Notes under the pieces: generated by a model | Database searches by the model: none | What the model saw: the letters and a program-made list of their open reading frames with translations, nothing else | Told to the model about the DNA's origin: nothing | Assembly: GCF_035222275.1 (NCBI RefSeq) | Contig: NW_026946359.1 | Coordinates: 6,510,001 to 6,574,000, forward strand | DNA: 64,000 nucleotides | Direction: 5' to 3' | From: Podospora bellae-mahoneyi | Lineage: Eukaryota; Ascomycota; Sordariomycetes; Sordariales; Podosporaceae | Made by a program: the position numbers and the translations under genes | Shown here: piece by piece, positions 13,799 through 25,579 of the stretch | Numbering within the stretch: the first letter of the stretch is position 1 | Layout: each line of letters starts with the position of its first letter

Positions 13799-15216
13799 CA
13801 AGAGGGAACAGGGAGAGAAGTTTTCCATGTCCTGTACGTGCATGGAGGGGGCGTGCTCTGTCCGAATTTGTCCAACTGGCTATCTAGCTATCTGGCGAAG
13901 CCCTCACTCACCTCAACCAGCTGCCAGAATGGGCTCAAGCTCCCCCTCTCCCGACCAGCTGATGTTGAGTTGCGGTTGCGCGGTTTTTGTCTCTGGTCCC
14001 TGCGCTCCGAATTATGACATGCCTAGTAGGCGGACTTGGCCGCATGTCAAAGAGAGCATGGTTGATGCGCACCAGGGATGACATGACAGGTGGACTGGTG
14101 CATCGCGGTCCGCTCTTTTGGTCCCAATTCAGGTCTGCCACGAACGACAGCAAAGGATAGCGGCATGTCCCCAAGAACAACAAGCTGTGCTCACCAGAAG
14201 TGCCGCTAGCCCTACCAAACGTCAAGCGATAGCTTCTTTGCGGAGTCCGTCCCATCTATTCGGTCCACCTGACAAAGCCGGCTGGGGAAGCTTGGCTGGT
14301 GAGTGGTGGTGGTGATGACATCTTGGATTTCCCCCCAAGCAAAGTCCCCAAGCCAGCACCCCGGTCACCGGTGTCTCCCTATCCATGCTTGGCGGCCCTC
14401 TTGGACGAGATGGCCGCGTCTCGATCCGGATTAGACCCTTTCCAGCTGGCCAGCCCGTCCAGACCTCTTGGCATTGAACAAGGACACTGGATTGGTTTGG
14501 CGAACTGGCTTCTCTTCTCCCGATGTCTTCCGCGGGTACAGAGACACCAATGTTTCGCCGTGATCAATGTCGGGGACCAGGTCCCCTATCCCAGCACTGG
14601 GGGAAACGGCCATTTTCCCACATCACCGCCGCCTTCCACCATCTCTGCGATAGCCATGTCGGCATGTACATCGCGGCAGTAGCTTTCCAGCGGCACTGGC
14701 GCTGGGCTGATGCAGCCATTTTCTCGCTCATCGTGCGCGTGGCGCTTTCCTATCTGCAAAGCCATTCGAGTCGATGCGGTTGTTTCAAACACAGATCGGA
14801 CACGCGGCCGGCACCTGGCTCTTTCGGGATGCGATGGCTCTCAGGCTTTCTTCTTTGCCGCACCATCCTGTTGTTTGCTGTTGACAGGTAGGCTCGGAGC
14901 CCGTCTTTTGCTAGTGTTTGTTGGGGGACTGCATAGCCATCGCTTTTTTCAGCTGAGGAGCTGGCTGGCCTTTGGATACCACTGACTGACCAGACATCCC
15001 CTCATGCATCCGCCCTGGCGTTTCCCCATCGTAACCCAGTCGCCGGGTGTATTGGGAACCACTAGTTCCTCTGCAGCCTGCACGGGCTCATCATCTTCAG
15101 TTGTACTATGATATGGCGTTGTCGCACGGAAAGCAACCTCACAGGAAAAAGGCTCCGTAGCATGGTGAACAGACCACCCAGCGCGCTTTTTTTTTTTTGG
15201 TGGATTTTTTCTTTTT

Positions 15217-15438
15217 ATATATATATATATATGTATATATATATGTATACATACATATACACATACATATATACATACATAAATACATACATATATACAC
15301 ACATATATACATACATAAATACATACATATATACACACATATATACATACATAAATACATACATATACATACATATACATACATAAATACATACATAAAT
15401 ACATACATATACAATACATATATATGTATGTATACATA
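15217..15438. repeat. AT-rich (TACA/TATA)n satellite-like array
   Basis: About 220 bases built of TATA, TACA and ACAC units. Inside it a higher-order unit of about 36 bp (starting AAATACATACAT) occurs twice in tandem and then decays. There are no unique spacers of constant length, so it is a microsatellite cluster. Confidence 0.95.
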
Positions 15439-18400
15439 ATCTTTTCTTTTTTCATCTCTGATCGAGTCCCTGTCAAGGACCTTGGGGCGAGCCGAGATGG
15501 ACGAATCCGTCGGTTGACCGCTCCCGACCCGTACCGCGATTGGCGGGTATGGCTTTTGCGTGCCGTGAATGCGTCAGAACGGGATGGGGAAAAGGACGCT
15601 GTCTTGTGCCTTTCCCCGCTCATCATTCCGGTCGGTTTTCCACAGATGACAGAATCTTGTCTGCTGTGTGTGCCTTGTGACGAGAAATGTCAGCGTTCTT
15701 ATATCAAGATGAAGAGAAACACGGAGACGAGCCTTTCCTCCTGGCATGCTTTGTCAAGATCCAATGAGGAACTAGGACAAGCCTCGTCCGCTACAGCTTT
15801 CCCCCAGATGATCGGCTGCCGCACGTAGCGGCACACCCTGGAGCGGGTCTAGTGCCCCCAGTGCAATATAGTACCGTCAAGCAAGGTTTTGGAGAATCAG
15901 AATCAGAGCAGATATCGTATGAATTACATGTGCTGCTCGTCTATCCTCTCGGGGATTGCTCAATGTGACCAGACGGCGCACTTGCTTGCGGGGACAGCCC
16001 AGGCGATGTTACAGCAGAAACGAACCGACCACGGCGGGGTCAGTGTTGAGCATTACAGTAGCACCTTTGGTTGGTGTCTTCCTTTTTCCTCACTTATCGA
16101 AAAGGCACGGAATGTTCTACTTTCTGGCTGCTGCAGGTCCTGTTTGCCCGCGGCTGACAATCTATCCGCTGACGATCCGATGTGCCTGCCCCTGGCACAG
16201 CAGGCCCATGCTGCAAAATCGAGGAGCCCATCACATAATGTGCAGTTGCTGAGACCGACCGGCCTCCACGCAGTTTGATAGCAAATGTGGCGTGCGACAA
16301 GCAGTGGGAACGGTTGAGACCAGTGACGGGTAGCCCCATGTGCTTGTTTATATCTCGGGAGGTTGGGTCGAGCCCAGTCAGGGTGCGACCAAGCCACACA
16401 CACAGATGAAGAAGAGCCACGATGGCCTTCGACGCCCTCCCCGCAAGAGGACCTCGCACGGCAGCAAGGCGGTCACTGTGCGCGCGACCCCATGCTCGCG
16501 ACCCCATGCTCGCGCTGATCTGTTTGGCGACTACAGCGCAAACCCGGGGTGTGGAAAAAGCGGGAGATTGATAGGCTGGGAAATACCGAAATTCACAACA
16601 GCCAGAACGAGACGTGATCCCCAATACTTTGATGCAAGCTGTCGGGAAAATTGAACAGCTGGAACAAGGGCCGGCACAGGTTCTGTGCTGTCCTCGCGCG
16701 GCTGGTGCCCGTATTCCATATTCCATATTCCAGCTATACAAGAACTGGCCCAGTGCAGGCTGCCGGATTCCGCCCGAAAGGGGGCGCCGACAGCTGGTGT
16801 TGAGCCGCAACTCCGGCAGACCTCTCGAGCTTTGACGCCACATCTGGACCGGGAGTTGATCGCCACAAGCTCTGAACTGCAGAACTAGCCTGCTGTCAAG
16901 AGATCAGATCGTGGCCGTTTTGACAGCAGCCTCTCGCGTCTTCCCGCGCCGGCAGATACAAGATGGAAGCCACAACGGCACACGGCTGCCGGTGTCCAGA
17001 GGGGGAGAGGCTGAGCGGCCAGGCGGAACGGCTGGAGTGAGGCGGGCAGCTCGATACCACAGGGCCGGGAGCTACACAGGTAGGTATTACAGCAATGAAA
17101 GCGATGCCTGCCTTCTTGTCCACACCTTCCCAAACAGGACGTCGTTCTCCACCCTTCTCAACCGCCGCATCTTGGACTGTAACCCAGCACTCCTGGGACC
17201 TGCATCTTACACAACCCCCCTCTGAACTTCGCCGCCGCGCTCCTGTGCCATCCAGCTTCTCCCATACCTCACGAGCAAGCCGGCTTTCGTGTATGCAATC
17301 GATTCTTGTCAAGGCCAAACTACGTCGGCGGGGAATGTTCAGGCGTCCTGGTAACCTGCCACCAGTTTGGTTCGGCCTCGACCATCCCCACAGCTCCAAG
17401 AAACGGGCGAATACGAACGAAACGAGATGCTAAAGAAGGCCGTCAGACCTGCCACCCAGGCATCCGCTACCGACGGTCCGGTACTTGGTCTGCGCCCCTG
17501 GTGCCGATCTCACGATAAGCTTAATCCTCACCATCCCACCTGCCAACCACACCGAGCGACGCCGAGATCACGCCGGACCAGGCTACCCATACTGGGTGTT
17601 CCGTTTCTCGCCTCCAGCAACTCGCCGCTGCTACATGGAATCCCCTCCGTCGAGGCCCACAAAGTTTGCCAATTTTGTTGTCTCTGTCACACGAGCCCCA
17701 ACCTCGGCCCCCCCTAATTCTCAAGGAGGAAAATTGGATCGCTCAGCTGCCCGGGTTCCTGCGTCAATGAGACACACGCAGTACCACGGGAAATGGAAGA
17801 ATGGGTTTAAATCTCCGGGCTGATTGGGAACGAGTTTACTGACGTCAGACAACATATAACTTTGAGATGTTCTTATGTTTGGCGAGCAAAGGTAAAAGCA
17901 AAAAGGTGTGGTGTCATTGTCTTGGATATGCAGCTTTCCAGAAAGAATTGCGAGAAGCAGGAGAGTAATCCATTTTGAGACCTTTCCTCCGATAGGGACG
18001 GCGGTGTATACGAGCCTTTGACTTCGGGTATTTATGCTCAGGTCTCAGAAGAATATGGCTGTGTTTTCTCTTCGTCGAACCGGTGACGCAGGGGGGTCTT
18101 GGGTTTGTTGTTCGTTCAGGGGCCAATGGAGCCGATGGTGGATAGGGGGCCATCACGAAGCATCTATCCCATAAGGTATTTTGCCTTACACGGTCAATAC
18201 ATGTTTTCGGGCGTCAAGACAGGACCATGTTTTGCGACTCCGTCAAGGTGCTATCGACTGGCTTTCCAGGTTGCCAAACTTTGTATGTGATTCTCCACTT
18301 ATGGGAGAAGGCGGGAACAGCCACACCTGTCCAGAATAATCTTGTAATAAAAGGTCAAACGTAATCTGGTGCGTGGTTACGCAGATGAGCCTTGCCAGCC

Positions 18401-18898
18401 CAGTCCAATAGTGGTTGGATCCACGCGAGGGTCAACTCAACAAACTTGAAGCGAGGATGAACTGTGCCATGGTAGGCATCAAGGGCCAGATCGACCCGCT
18501 TGGGACTGTAAGTGGCGGAGATGACGAGAGTTAAGGGGAAACCATGTCGGACATGCGAAGGCTCGGTTGGACACGGCGATGATAGTGGTGATGACGAGGA
18601 CCATCGGATTGCAGACCCCACTTGGGAACGGGAGAGACAGTGTGCCTCGAGAGCCAATGATAGAATGATCCATTGGGTTTCCAGGAACAGGATCGACCTC
18701 TACAAACCTCGGGTGGAAAGCCCCCTCCCACACAGACAAAACGCCCGCTCCCTCCGGACAAGCACCCGGCCAGCAAACCAACAACAAGACATTGATGCTC
18801 CTCTGTGTTCCGGTATCAAAAGAGACTTTATCACACGCAAACAGCCCTCATCTTGTACACTTATCCCCCCATCATATCGACGTACCCCGGCCCGAAGA

Positions 18899-18947
18899 CC
18901 ATATATATATCTATATATATAGATATATATATATATATTTATATACA
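18899..18947. repeat. (AT)n repeat
   Basis: Alternating AT with two interruptions that make a local palindrome (ATCTATATATATAGAT). Confidence 0.9.
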
Positions 18948-18981
18948 TAAAACCTGGCTCAAAGCCCCCAGCATTAGATTT

Positions 18982-19015
18982 CCACCACCACCACCACCAC
19001 CACCACCACCACCAC
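18982..19015. repeat. (ACC)n repeat
   Basis: Eleven tandem CCA/ACC units. Confidence 0.95.
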
Positions 19016-19953
19016 ATGCACATATCACCACCACGGCAGTGTATCAACCACGACCCTTGCAAGCATAAGTATACACTGCAATTCCTGGGGAAAAGAATAC
19101 ACTGCGGTGTTGATGATAACGGAAATGACTGGGTGTGATGTGAAAGGTAGGTATGTTGTGGTATCATTAGCGTCTGACACCATGCAAACCGCATGCACAA
19201 AAGCAGCCCCTGGAGTTTCTCTTGATATAACTCTTACATTCCTGGGTATCGCGAGTAATAGTGATGCTACTAGTGCTACCAGGTAGTTAACTGGGCTATC
19301 GACTAGGTAGTCAACTGGATGATAATCAGCAAGGTAAAACCACCAATTCCGGTACGCCAAAGGCTTCACTTTTGTCGGGCAGTAAGATAGGCCACAGAGT
19401 GTTAACCCTGAGTCACTCTCGGAGCAGTCGTTAAGGCTATTTCTACACCTGATTTTATAGCTACAGCCTTAATTTATAGGATAGAGTGTTGTAGATATAA
19501 TGGGGGATGCATGGTATAAAGATGAGAGGGGGACTGATGAGAAGCACTACTACTCCACCCATTCACCTTCGAGCACTCGACGACGGTGACGGTACGTGCC
19601 CACAGCCCTGGTCACCCCTCTCTCTTCTTCTCTCGATTCCGTCCGTTCCGCAGTGTTGTTGTGGAGATCTGAAGTCGAGAAAAGACTTAACTTCAAGAGA
19701 CACCATGAACCAGACGGTGGGTGACCGGGCTTTCAATGGCCCAAGCACTTCACCATCAATACACAAGCCATCCCTCTTAAGGTAGGTAAGATCTCATGAT
19801 ATCCAATTCATATTTGCATCTCCTATAAAACCCAAAAAAATATATAAAAATATCAAACGCAACGCCTCAAATGCACAAAGTTTACAGTCTTGCTTCTCTT
19901 CGCTCACCACCACATCATCATTAACTTGTCCCCCCATCACCCCCCTTCTCCAC

Positions 19954-21705
19954 TTACAACTTAGCAGCCGCTCTCGCCGGACCAGCAGAGGTGATCTCAT
20001 TGTACAGCAGGCTCGTCAAGAAATCAGCATAGTCCTCACCGGTGACCTGACCGGAAAAGTACTGGGCCGCAAGACCATACTTGTTGCCCTGAGGAGCCTT
20101 GCTGGCGAGCTCCTGGGTCTGCTCCTTGAGGAGCTTGAGGGCGTACTGCTTGTCAACCTTCTTGCCCTCGGCGGTGGTGACGCCGTGGCGCACCCACTGC
20201 CAGAGCTGGGAGCGGGAAACCTCGGCTGTGGCGGCGTCCTCCCTGTTTTCATCGTCAGCACCGTGTCTCTTCGTCATGGTATGCAGCGGAGAAATACTCA
20301 CATCAAGTAGTTAATAGGAACACACCCAACACCCCTAATCCAAGCCTCCATGTAGCCCAGGCCAATGTTCAGGTTCTTCCTGATACCCGCCTCGGTAATC
20401 TGACCAGGCACGTTCATGTTCAACAAGTCATTCTGACCAATCGTGACATCCTCCCGTCTGACAAACAGCTGGTTGGGAGTGGGCATGTGCTTGTTGAAGA
20501 TGTCCACGGCGATGCCCGCCAGCGCAGGGTGAGCAACCCAGGTGCCGTCGTGGCCGGCCTTGACCTCGCGGAGCTTGTCCGCTCTGACACCCTCCATAGC
20601 CGCCTCGTTGGCCTTGGGGTCGTCCTTGATGGGAATCTGGGCAGCCATGCCACCCATGGCGTGGACACCGCGCTTGTGGCAAGTCTGGATGAGGAGCTTG
20701 ACGTAGGCGTCCATGAAGGGAACGGTCATGGTGACGGCCGACCGATCGGGAAGGACAAAGTTGGAGTTTTGGCGGAACTTCTTGATCACGGAGAAGATGT
20801 AATCCCACCTGCCGCAGTTCAAGCCGGAAGAGTGGTCGCGGAGCTCGTAGATGATCTCGTCCATCTCAAAGGCGGCGAGGATGGTCTCGATGAGGACGGT
20901 GCCGCGGATGGTGCCTCTGGGCATGCCGATGTAGTCCTGAGCAAGGTTGAAGACATCGTTCCAGAGACGGGCCTCAAGGTGAGACTCCATCTTGGGAAGG
21001 TAGAAGTAAGGGCCGAAGCCCATCTTGACGGTCTGGAAGGCATTGTGGAAGAAGTACAGACCGAAGTCGAAGAGAGAGCCAGACATGGGCTCGCCGTCGA
21101 CGGTAACGTGCTTCTCCTCCAGATGCCAGCCACGGGGGCGGACGATCAAGGTCGGGAGCTTCTTATCAGTGCGGAGCTTGTACTCCTTGTTGCCGATCTT
21201 GAAGTCGACCTGGCGGCGGTTGGCGTCGTAGAGGTTGACCTGGCCGTTGATCATGTTGTCCCATGTGGGAGCGCTGGAGTCTGTGAATCACATGTCAGAA
21301 CCACCGCCCCCCTCCCTCGATCTCATCTCATTCCCAAAACTCACCCTCAAAATCAGCCATGTAAGTCCACACATCAGCGTTCAACGCGTTCACCACCATC
21401 TTGCGGTCAGTAGGGCCCGTGATCTCCACACGGCGGTCCACAAGCCCGGGAGCGGGCGGCGCGCCCTTCCATGTTGGGTTCTCGCGAATGTGTCTGGTCT
21501 CGGGAAGGAAGTCAGGCAGAGCGCCCTTGTCGAGCTCGGCCTGGCGGATCTTGCGGCGCTCAAGGAGAGCCTTGCGAGTAGAGTTGAATGACCGCTGGAG
21601 AAGGGCCAGGAAAGCAAGAGCTTCCGGTGTGAGGATCTTCTTTTGTGACTCCGAAACGGGGCCGAGGACATTGACGCCCTGAAGGATGGACTCGGTGCTA
21701 GGCAT
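19954..21705 (-). CDS. acu-9: Malate synthase (glyoxylate cycle)
   Basis: Condenses glyoxylate and acetyl-CoA to malate, the second specific step of the glyoxylate bypass, needed for growth on acetate or fatty acids. Predicted 542 residues, the usual length for fungal enzymes. Three exons: 21345-21705, 20302-21280 and 19954-20242. Introns start GTGAGT in both cases and join phases correctly ([11 protein letters not shown] and [16 protein letters not shown]). The family signature with RDH..GLN.G.WDYIF lies at about residues 268-283. The C-terminal tail contains the [13 protein letters not shown] motif and ends in AKL, a type 1 peroxisomal targeting signal, so peroxisomal or glyoxysomal location is expected. 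The next gene on the same strand is fumarase. The Neurospora counterpart is acu-9. Induction by acetate is known for the family; no binding site was assigned here. Confidence 0.97.
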
Positions 21706-21789
21706 TGTGATGTTGGGTGCGTGGGGTGATGTGGGTGGGTGTGGTGTGTGCAAAGCTCGGTGATCCTAAAAAAGGGAGGCGAAGCTGTT

Positions 21790-21820
<31 letters not shown>

Positions 21821-23824
21821 ATATATACTCTAGAACAGAACCAAAAACGTTAGGACCTCGTGACGAAAGAGCAAGCTGAGTCAATCAACAATCGCTAACG
21901 GTTGTGAAAATGCCGAGGTGAGCCGCGGGTCAAGTACTTAGTCGTAAAACAGCTGCCAATTGGTAGTGGGGGGGTGGGCAGGGTGTGGTTCACCCAGACT
22001 GTGGAGGAAGAGCTGTATGGGGAAAGGGAACAAAGAAAAAGGGCGGGGAGCGCGAGGTTCAATTGACGTAGGAGTGCCGGGGACGCGGATGTGGTGTATC
22101 AGAGAAAGTGGGAAAAAAGAACAGGACCGGAAAGGGAGAGATCTCGAGCTTCTGTCATAATCCAGAACGCATGCCCGCGACCGACAGACAACGACCTCAG
22201 ACGAGCTGATTGAGTCAAGAGAAGGAACCAAGCTGACTCACCGAGAATAAAACCAACTGTCGTGTCTCCCTCGGTATAGAGAGCGTGTCAGAGCAAGATG
22301 CGCGATGTTGTTCAAGAAACCAGAGAACAAAGCTCCGGCATGCGGCGAAAGCACACGCTTGGAGTTTTGATGATGTGCTGTCAAAACGATGACGTCCCTC
22401 CAACAACATCCAACACCCGACATGAACTAGCCCTATATCTGTCTAACAATCTCTGCCTCCTTCTGCCTCCTTCTGCCTCCTCACCACTCGGCAATCCGGT
22501 CCAAGGGACTCCATCATCGCCTGCCCCAGCAAATCCATAACATGTGGTTGGTCTCTTCATGGCGTTCAATTCCCATGCTCGCTCGGCCGTCCGGGTGCTC
22601 CCACGGCTGCCATTGGTCAACTCCGCTCCCCCACAATCAGGGGAACACTGGACAAGCTCACAACGCGTGCAGCCTTCACATGTGACATGTGCCGCGCCCC
22701 TCCCGGCGTAATGACTTGCGCTCCGATGACCTCACCTACTCGTTCCCCGCCATCAAACCAGCAAACACGCTTTCACCCCCTCCGTCGCCATCCAATATCT
22801 TTCTTTTATGTGGTTTGGTTCCTAAACCTCCTTCTTATTCCCATCAAGTAAACTACACCACACCCCGCCCTCCAGCGATGGCGGCGATTACCCCCCAAAC
22901 AGATGACTCGATCCCATCGAGATAGAGAAACTCCTCTTCCAACCCTTTTCTTCCATACATCATAAGCCAAGCCAATCACCCCCAGCTCCCGTAAGCCAAG
23001 AAAAGTTGGGCGTTGGCGAAACCAAATAACAAAAGCTCTCTCCACTTCCCTCGCCTTTCTCCACCACCGCCGTGAACCTCCGATCTGCCGGCCCAGAGCC
23101 GAGGTCATCGCCCCCCTCCTCCCATGCCATGTCCTCATCGGCGTCGTGAATCCGCCTCTGCCTGCGTTGTCTGGTTGTGCTATGACACCTCGCCTGTCTG
23201 TCCTTGCCCGTTTACTACCGGCCGCCCCGTCCGCCCGGTACTTTCCGATGTCTCTTACACTTACTTACCAGGGTTTGTGTCGACGGTGATGCTGCATGTC
23301 GCAATGCGAAGGGGGAAAAAAGGGCTTCAGACCCGGGATTCCAATTGGCATATCATTACGTTGGCCAGACCAGACCACATGGAACATCATACGTACCCAT
23401 CACTATAGCCGTGGCTCGGCTTCCTTCTAGCTCTTATCTCAGTGACACATCATGAAACAACCTTCTCTCCCCTCCCCGCAAAAATGAGTATATGTAGCAG
23501 TGGTGGTATCAATTTAATTTTCTAGTCATAACACATCTTCGTAGAGGTAAAAAGGTAAGGGGTATGTAACGGTAAGGTGAAGTCATGGACGACAAGGGGT
23601 ATATTATTACACGGAGGTGTGTTTCACGCAAAAGTGATGGGTTGTGGGTGATGTGATCAGGCATATCGCTGCCTTTGGGCTTTAACCCCAAGTCTCACGT
23701 ATCAAAAACCTTTACCCAATCAAGGGGAGGCTTTATCGAGACGACTACACGATACGCTCGCCGACATCACACAACCCCTCTACGCTCTCTCTGGGTTTCC
23801 AGCATTCTTCTGGTGGCTGGCAGT
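21706..23824. other. Spacer: malate synthase promoter and fumarase 3' region
   Basis: About 2.1 kb without a supportable gene. Next to the malate synthase start lies an AT/GTAT repeat (21789-21828), probably in the 5' UTR or core promoter, and a CCAATTGG palindrome at about 21955-21962. An 11-bp direct repeat (CTCCTTCTGC...) lies near 22458-22480. The right end is the 3' flank of fumarase. Confidence 0.55.
21789..21828. repeat. (AT)n/(GTAT)n repeat in malate synthase upstream region
   Basis: AT dinucleotides interrupted by three GTAT units, about 85 to 125 bp upstream of the malate synthase ATG. Confidence 0.9.
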
Positions 23825-24293
23825 TTAACCCTTGTAGGGGGAAGGGCCAACCATGAGCTCGGGTCTGACGAGGGTGTCAAACTCCTCCTCGGTGAGGGCG
23901 TTGAGCTCCATGGCGGACTCCTTGAGGGTCAGGCCCTTCTTGTGGGCGTTCTTGGCGACCTTGCTCGCCATGTCATAGCCAATCTTGGGGTTGAGGCAGG
24001 TAACCAACATGAGGCTAACAAAGTGTCAAGTCAGTATGCAATATCTCACGAGTCAGCTTGAGTCCAGGAAGACTTACGACTCCTTCATGATGCTGGCAAT
24101 CTTCTTCTCGTTGGCAGAGAGGCCGACAACAAGGTTCTTCTCAAAGCTCTTCATGCCGTCGGCCAGGATGCGGATGCTGTGAAGGAGGTTGCGGATAATC
24201 AGGGGCTTGTACACGTTGAGCTCGAACTGGCCGTTCATGCCGCCGATGGTGCAAGCAACCTGGTTACCCATAACCTGAGCGCAGACCATGGTG

Positions 24294-24334
<41 letters not shown>

Positions 24335-25579
24335 GGACGAACCGGGCTCGTTCTCAGGGAGGTTGAGCTCGCCGAGACCGCAACGGGGACCGCTGCCGAG
24401 GTAGCGGATGTCCTGAGCAATCTTGCTGAGCGAGGCAGCGAGGGTGTTGAGGCTGCCGTGGGCCTGGACGACGGCGTCGTGGGCAGCGAGCGCCTCGAAC
24501 TTGTTGGGGGCGGTCTTGAACTCGGTGCCGGTCATCTTGGAAACCTCCTCGGCGATGGCCTCGGCGAAGCCCTCGAAGGTGTTGATGCCGGTGCCGACGG
24601 CGGTGCCGCCCTGGGCGAGGAGGCGGAGGTCGGGGAGGGAAGACTCGACGCGCTTGATGCCGAAGTCGAGCTGGGCAACATAGCCGCTGAACTCCTGAGC
24701 GAGGGTCAGGGGAGTGGCATCCTGGAGATGGGTGCGGCCAATCTTGATGATCTTCTTGGCCTCGAACTCCTCAACCTTGGCCTGGAGCGCATCGCGAAGG
24801 CTCTTGAGCGCAGGGAGGAGGGTGTTCTCAAACTCGAGCACAGCAGCAATGTGCATGACGGTGGGGAAGGTGTCGTTGGACGAAGCCGAGCGGTTGACGT
24901 GGTCGTTGGGGTGCACAGGCTTCTTGGAGCCCATCTTGCCGCCCAGAATCTCGATGGCTCTGTTGCTGATGACCTCGTTGGCGTTCATGTTGGACTGAGT
25001 GCCGGAGCCGGTCTGCCAGACGACGAGGGGGAAGTGGTCGAGGAGCTTGAGGTCAGCAACCTCCTTCGCGGCCTGCTGAATGGCCTTGCCGATCTCAGGA
25101 TCTACATATTGCCCGTCTGGTCAGCCCCTCGTTCTTCTTCGGACGAAATATACCAGAGCGCACTGCAAGAGCGCAAAAAGAGGGTTCATACCAAGGCCAT
25201 AGCGCATGTTCACCGTCGCCGCAGCACCCTTGAGGATACCGAACGCCTTGACGATAGGCGGGGGCATGCGGTCCTGGGGCTGGTTGATCTTGAAGTTCTC
25301 GAGGGAACGCTCAGTCTGAGCGCCCCAGTACTTGTCGGCCGGGACCTGGATCTCGCCAAAGGCATCGCTCTCGGTTCTGGTGTTGGCCGACATTCTCGCG
25401 GCACTACTGTGGAAGGGTCTCTGGTGGCGGATGGGGAGGTTGGCGGTTTGGCTGTTGGAAAGTGACGAAATGGGACCGGCCGTCGCCTTGAGACATGTGC
25501 TCAGCGACCGGCTGGCTGTCCTCGGCACCGCAAGGCTGGCGCGGGCTGCGGGCCCGGCAATGCGAACCGATCGAAGCAT
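23825..25579 (-). CDS. fum1: Fumarate hydratase, class II, mitochondrial/cytosolic
   Basis: Interconverts fumarate and malate in the TCA cycle. Predicted 533 residues from three exons: 25192-25579, 24078-25101 and 23825-24014. Introns start GTATGA and GTAAGT; junctions restore GL|DPEIGKA and [11 protein letters not shown]. The fumarase signature [10 protein letters not shown] is at about residues 383-392, and the [10 protein letters not shown] block carries the catalytic His. The chosen ATG opens a basic, Ser/Ala-rich leader ([10 protein letters not shown]..., many Arg, no acidic residue until near 64) of about 60 residues, as expected for mitochondrial import. The longer frame to 25609 begins at TTG, so it was not used. 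A second ATG at 25393 (residue 63, MSANTRTE) lies just before the conserved enzyme core and could start a cytosolic form. Confidence 0.97.

Larger units (their letters stand above)
11542..19953. other. 8.4-kb gene-poor spacer
   Basis: This spans from the start of the C2H2 regulator to the stop of malate synthase. Frames of up to 249 codons exist (for example 16094-16843, minus) but none has a recognisable domain or supportable exons. The stretch holds GGT, GA, TACA/TATG, AT and ACC repeats, listed separately, and one TGACGTCA palindrome at 17840-17847. The left part is the upstream region of the regulator and could hold a long 5' UTR with introns. Non-coding transcripts are possible but not visible from sequence. 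Confidence 0.55.

Noticed and set aside
15217-15438. CRISPR-like array
   Set aside because: Repeats are contiguous AT-rich microsatellite units without unique spacers, in a eukaryotic genome.
16484-16511. 14-bp direct duplication (GCGACCCCATGCTC twice)
   Set aside because: Small tandem duplication without context; likely replication slippage.
16546-16559. GGGTGTGGAAAA resembling the start of fungal 5S rRNA
   Set aside because: The match stops after these bases; the internal and 3' parts of 5S rRNA are absent.
16094-16843. 249-codon minus-strand frame in the long spacer
   Set aside because: No recognisable motif, Cys/Arg/Ser-rich random-like composition, overlapped by frames of similar quality on the other strand.
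24179-25465. 428-codon open frame opposite fumarase
   Set aside because: It is antisense to a certain enzyme gene, shows only Val/Gly/Leu/Glu-rich shadow sequence from GC-biased codons and has no domain.
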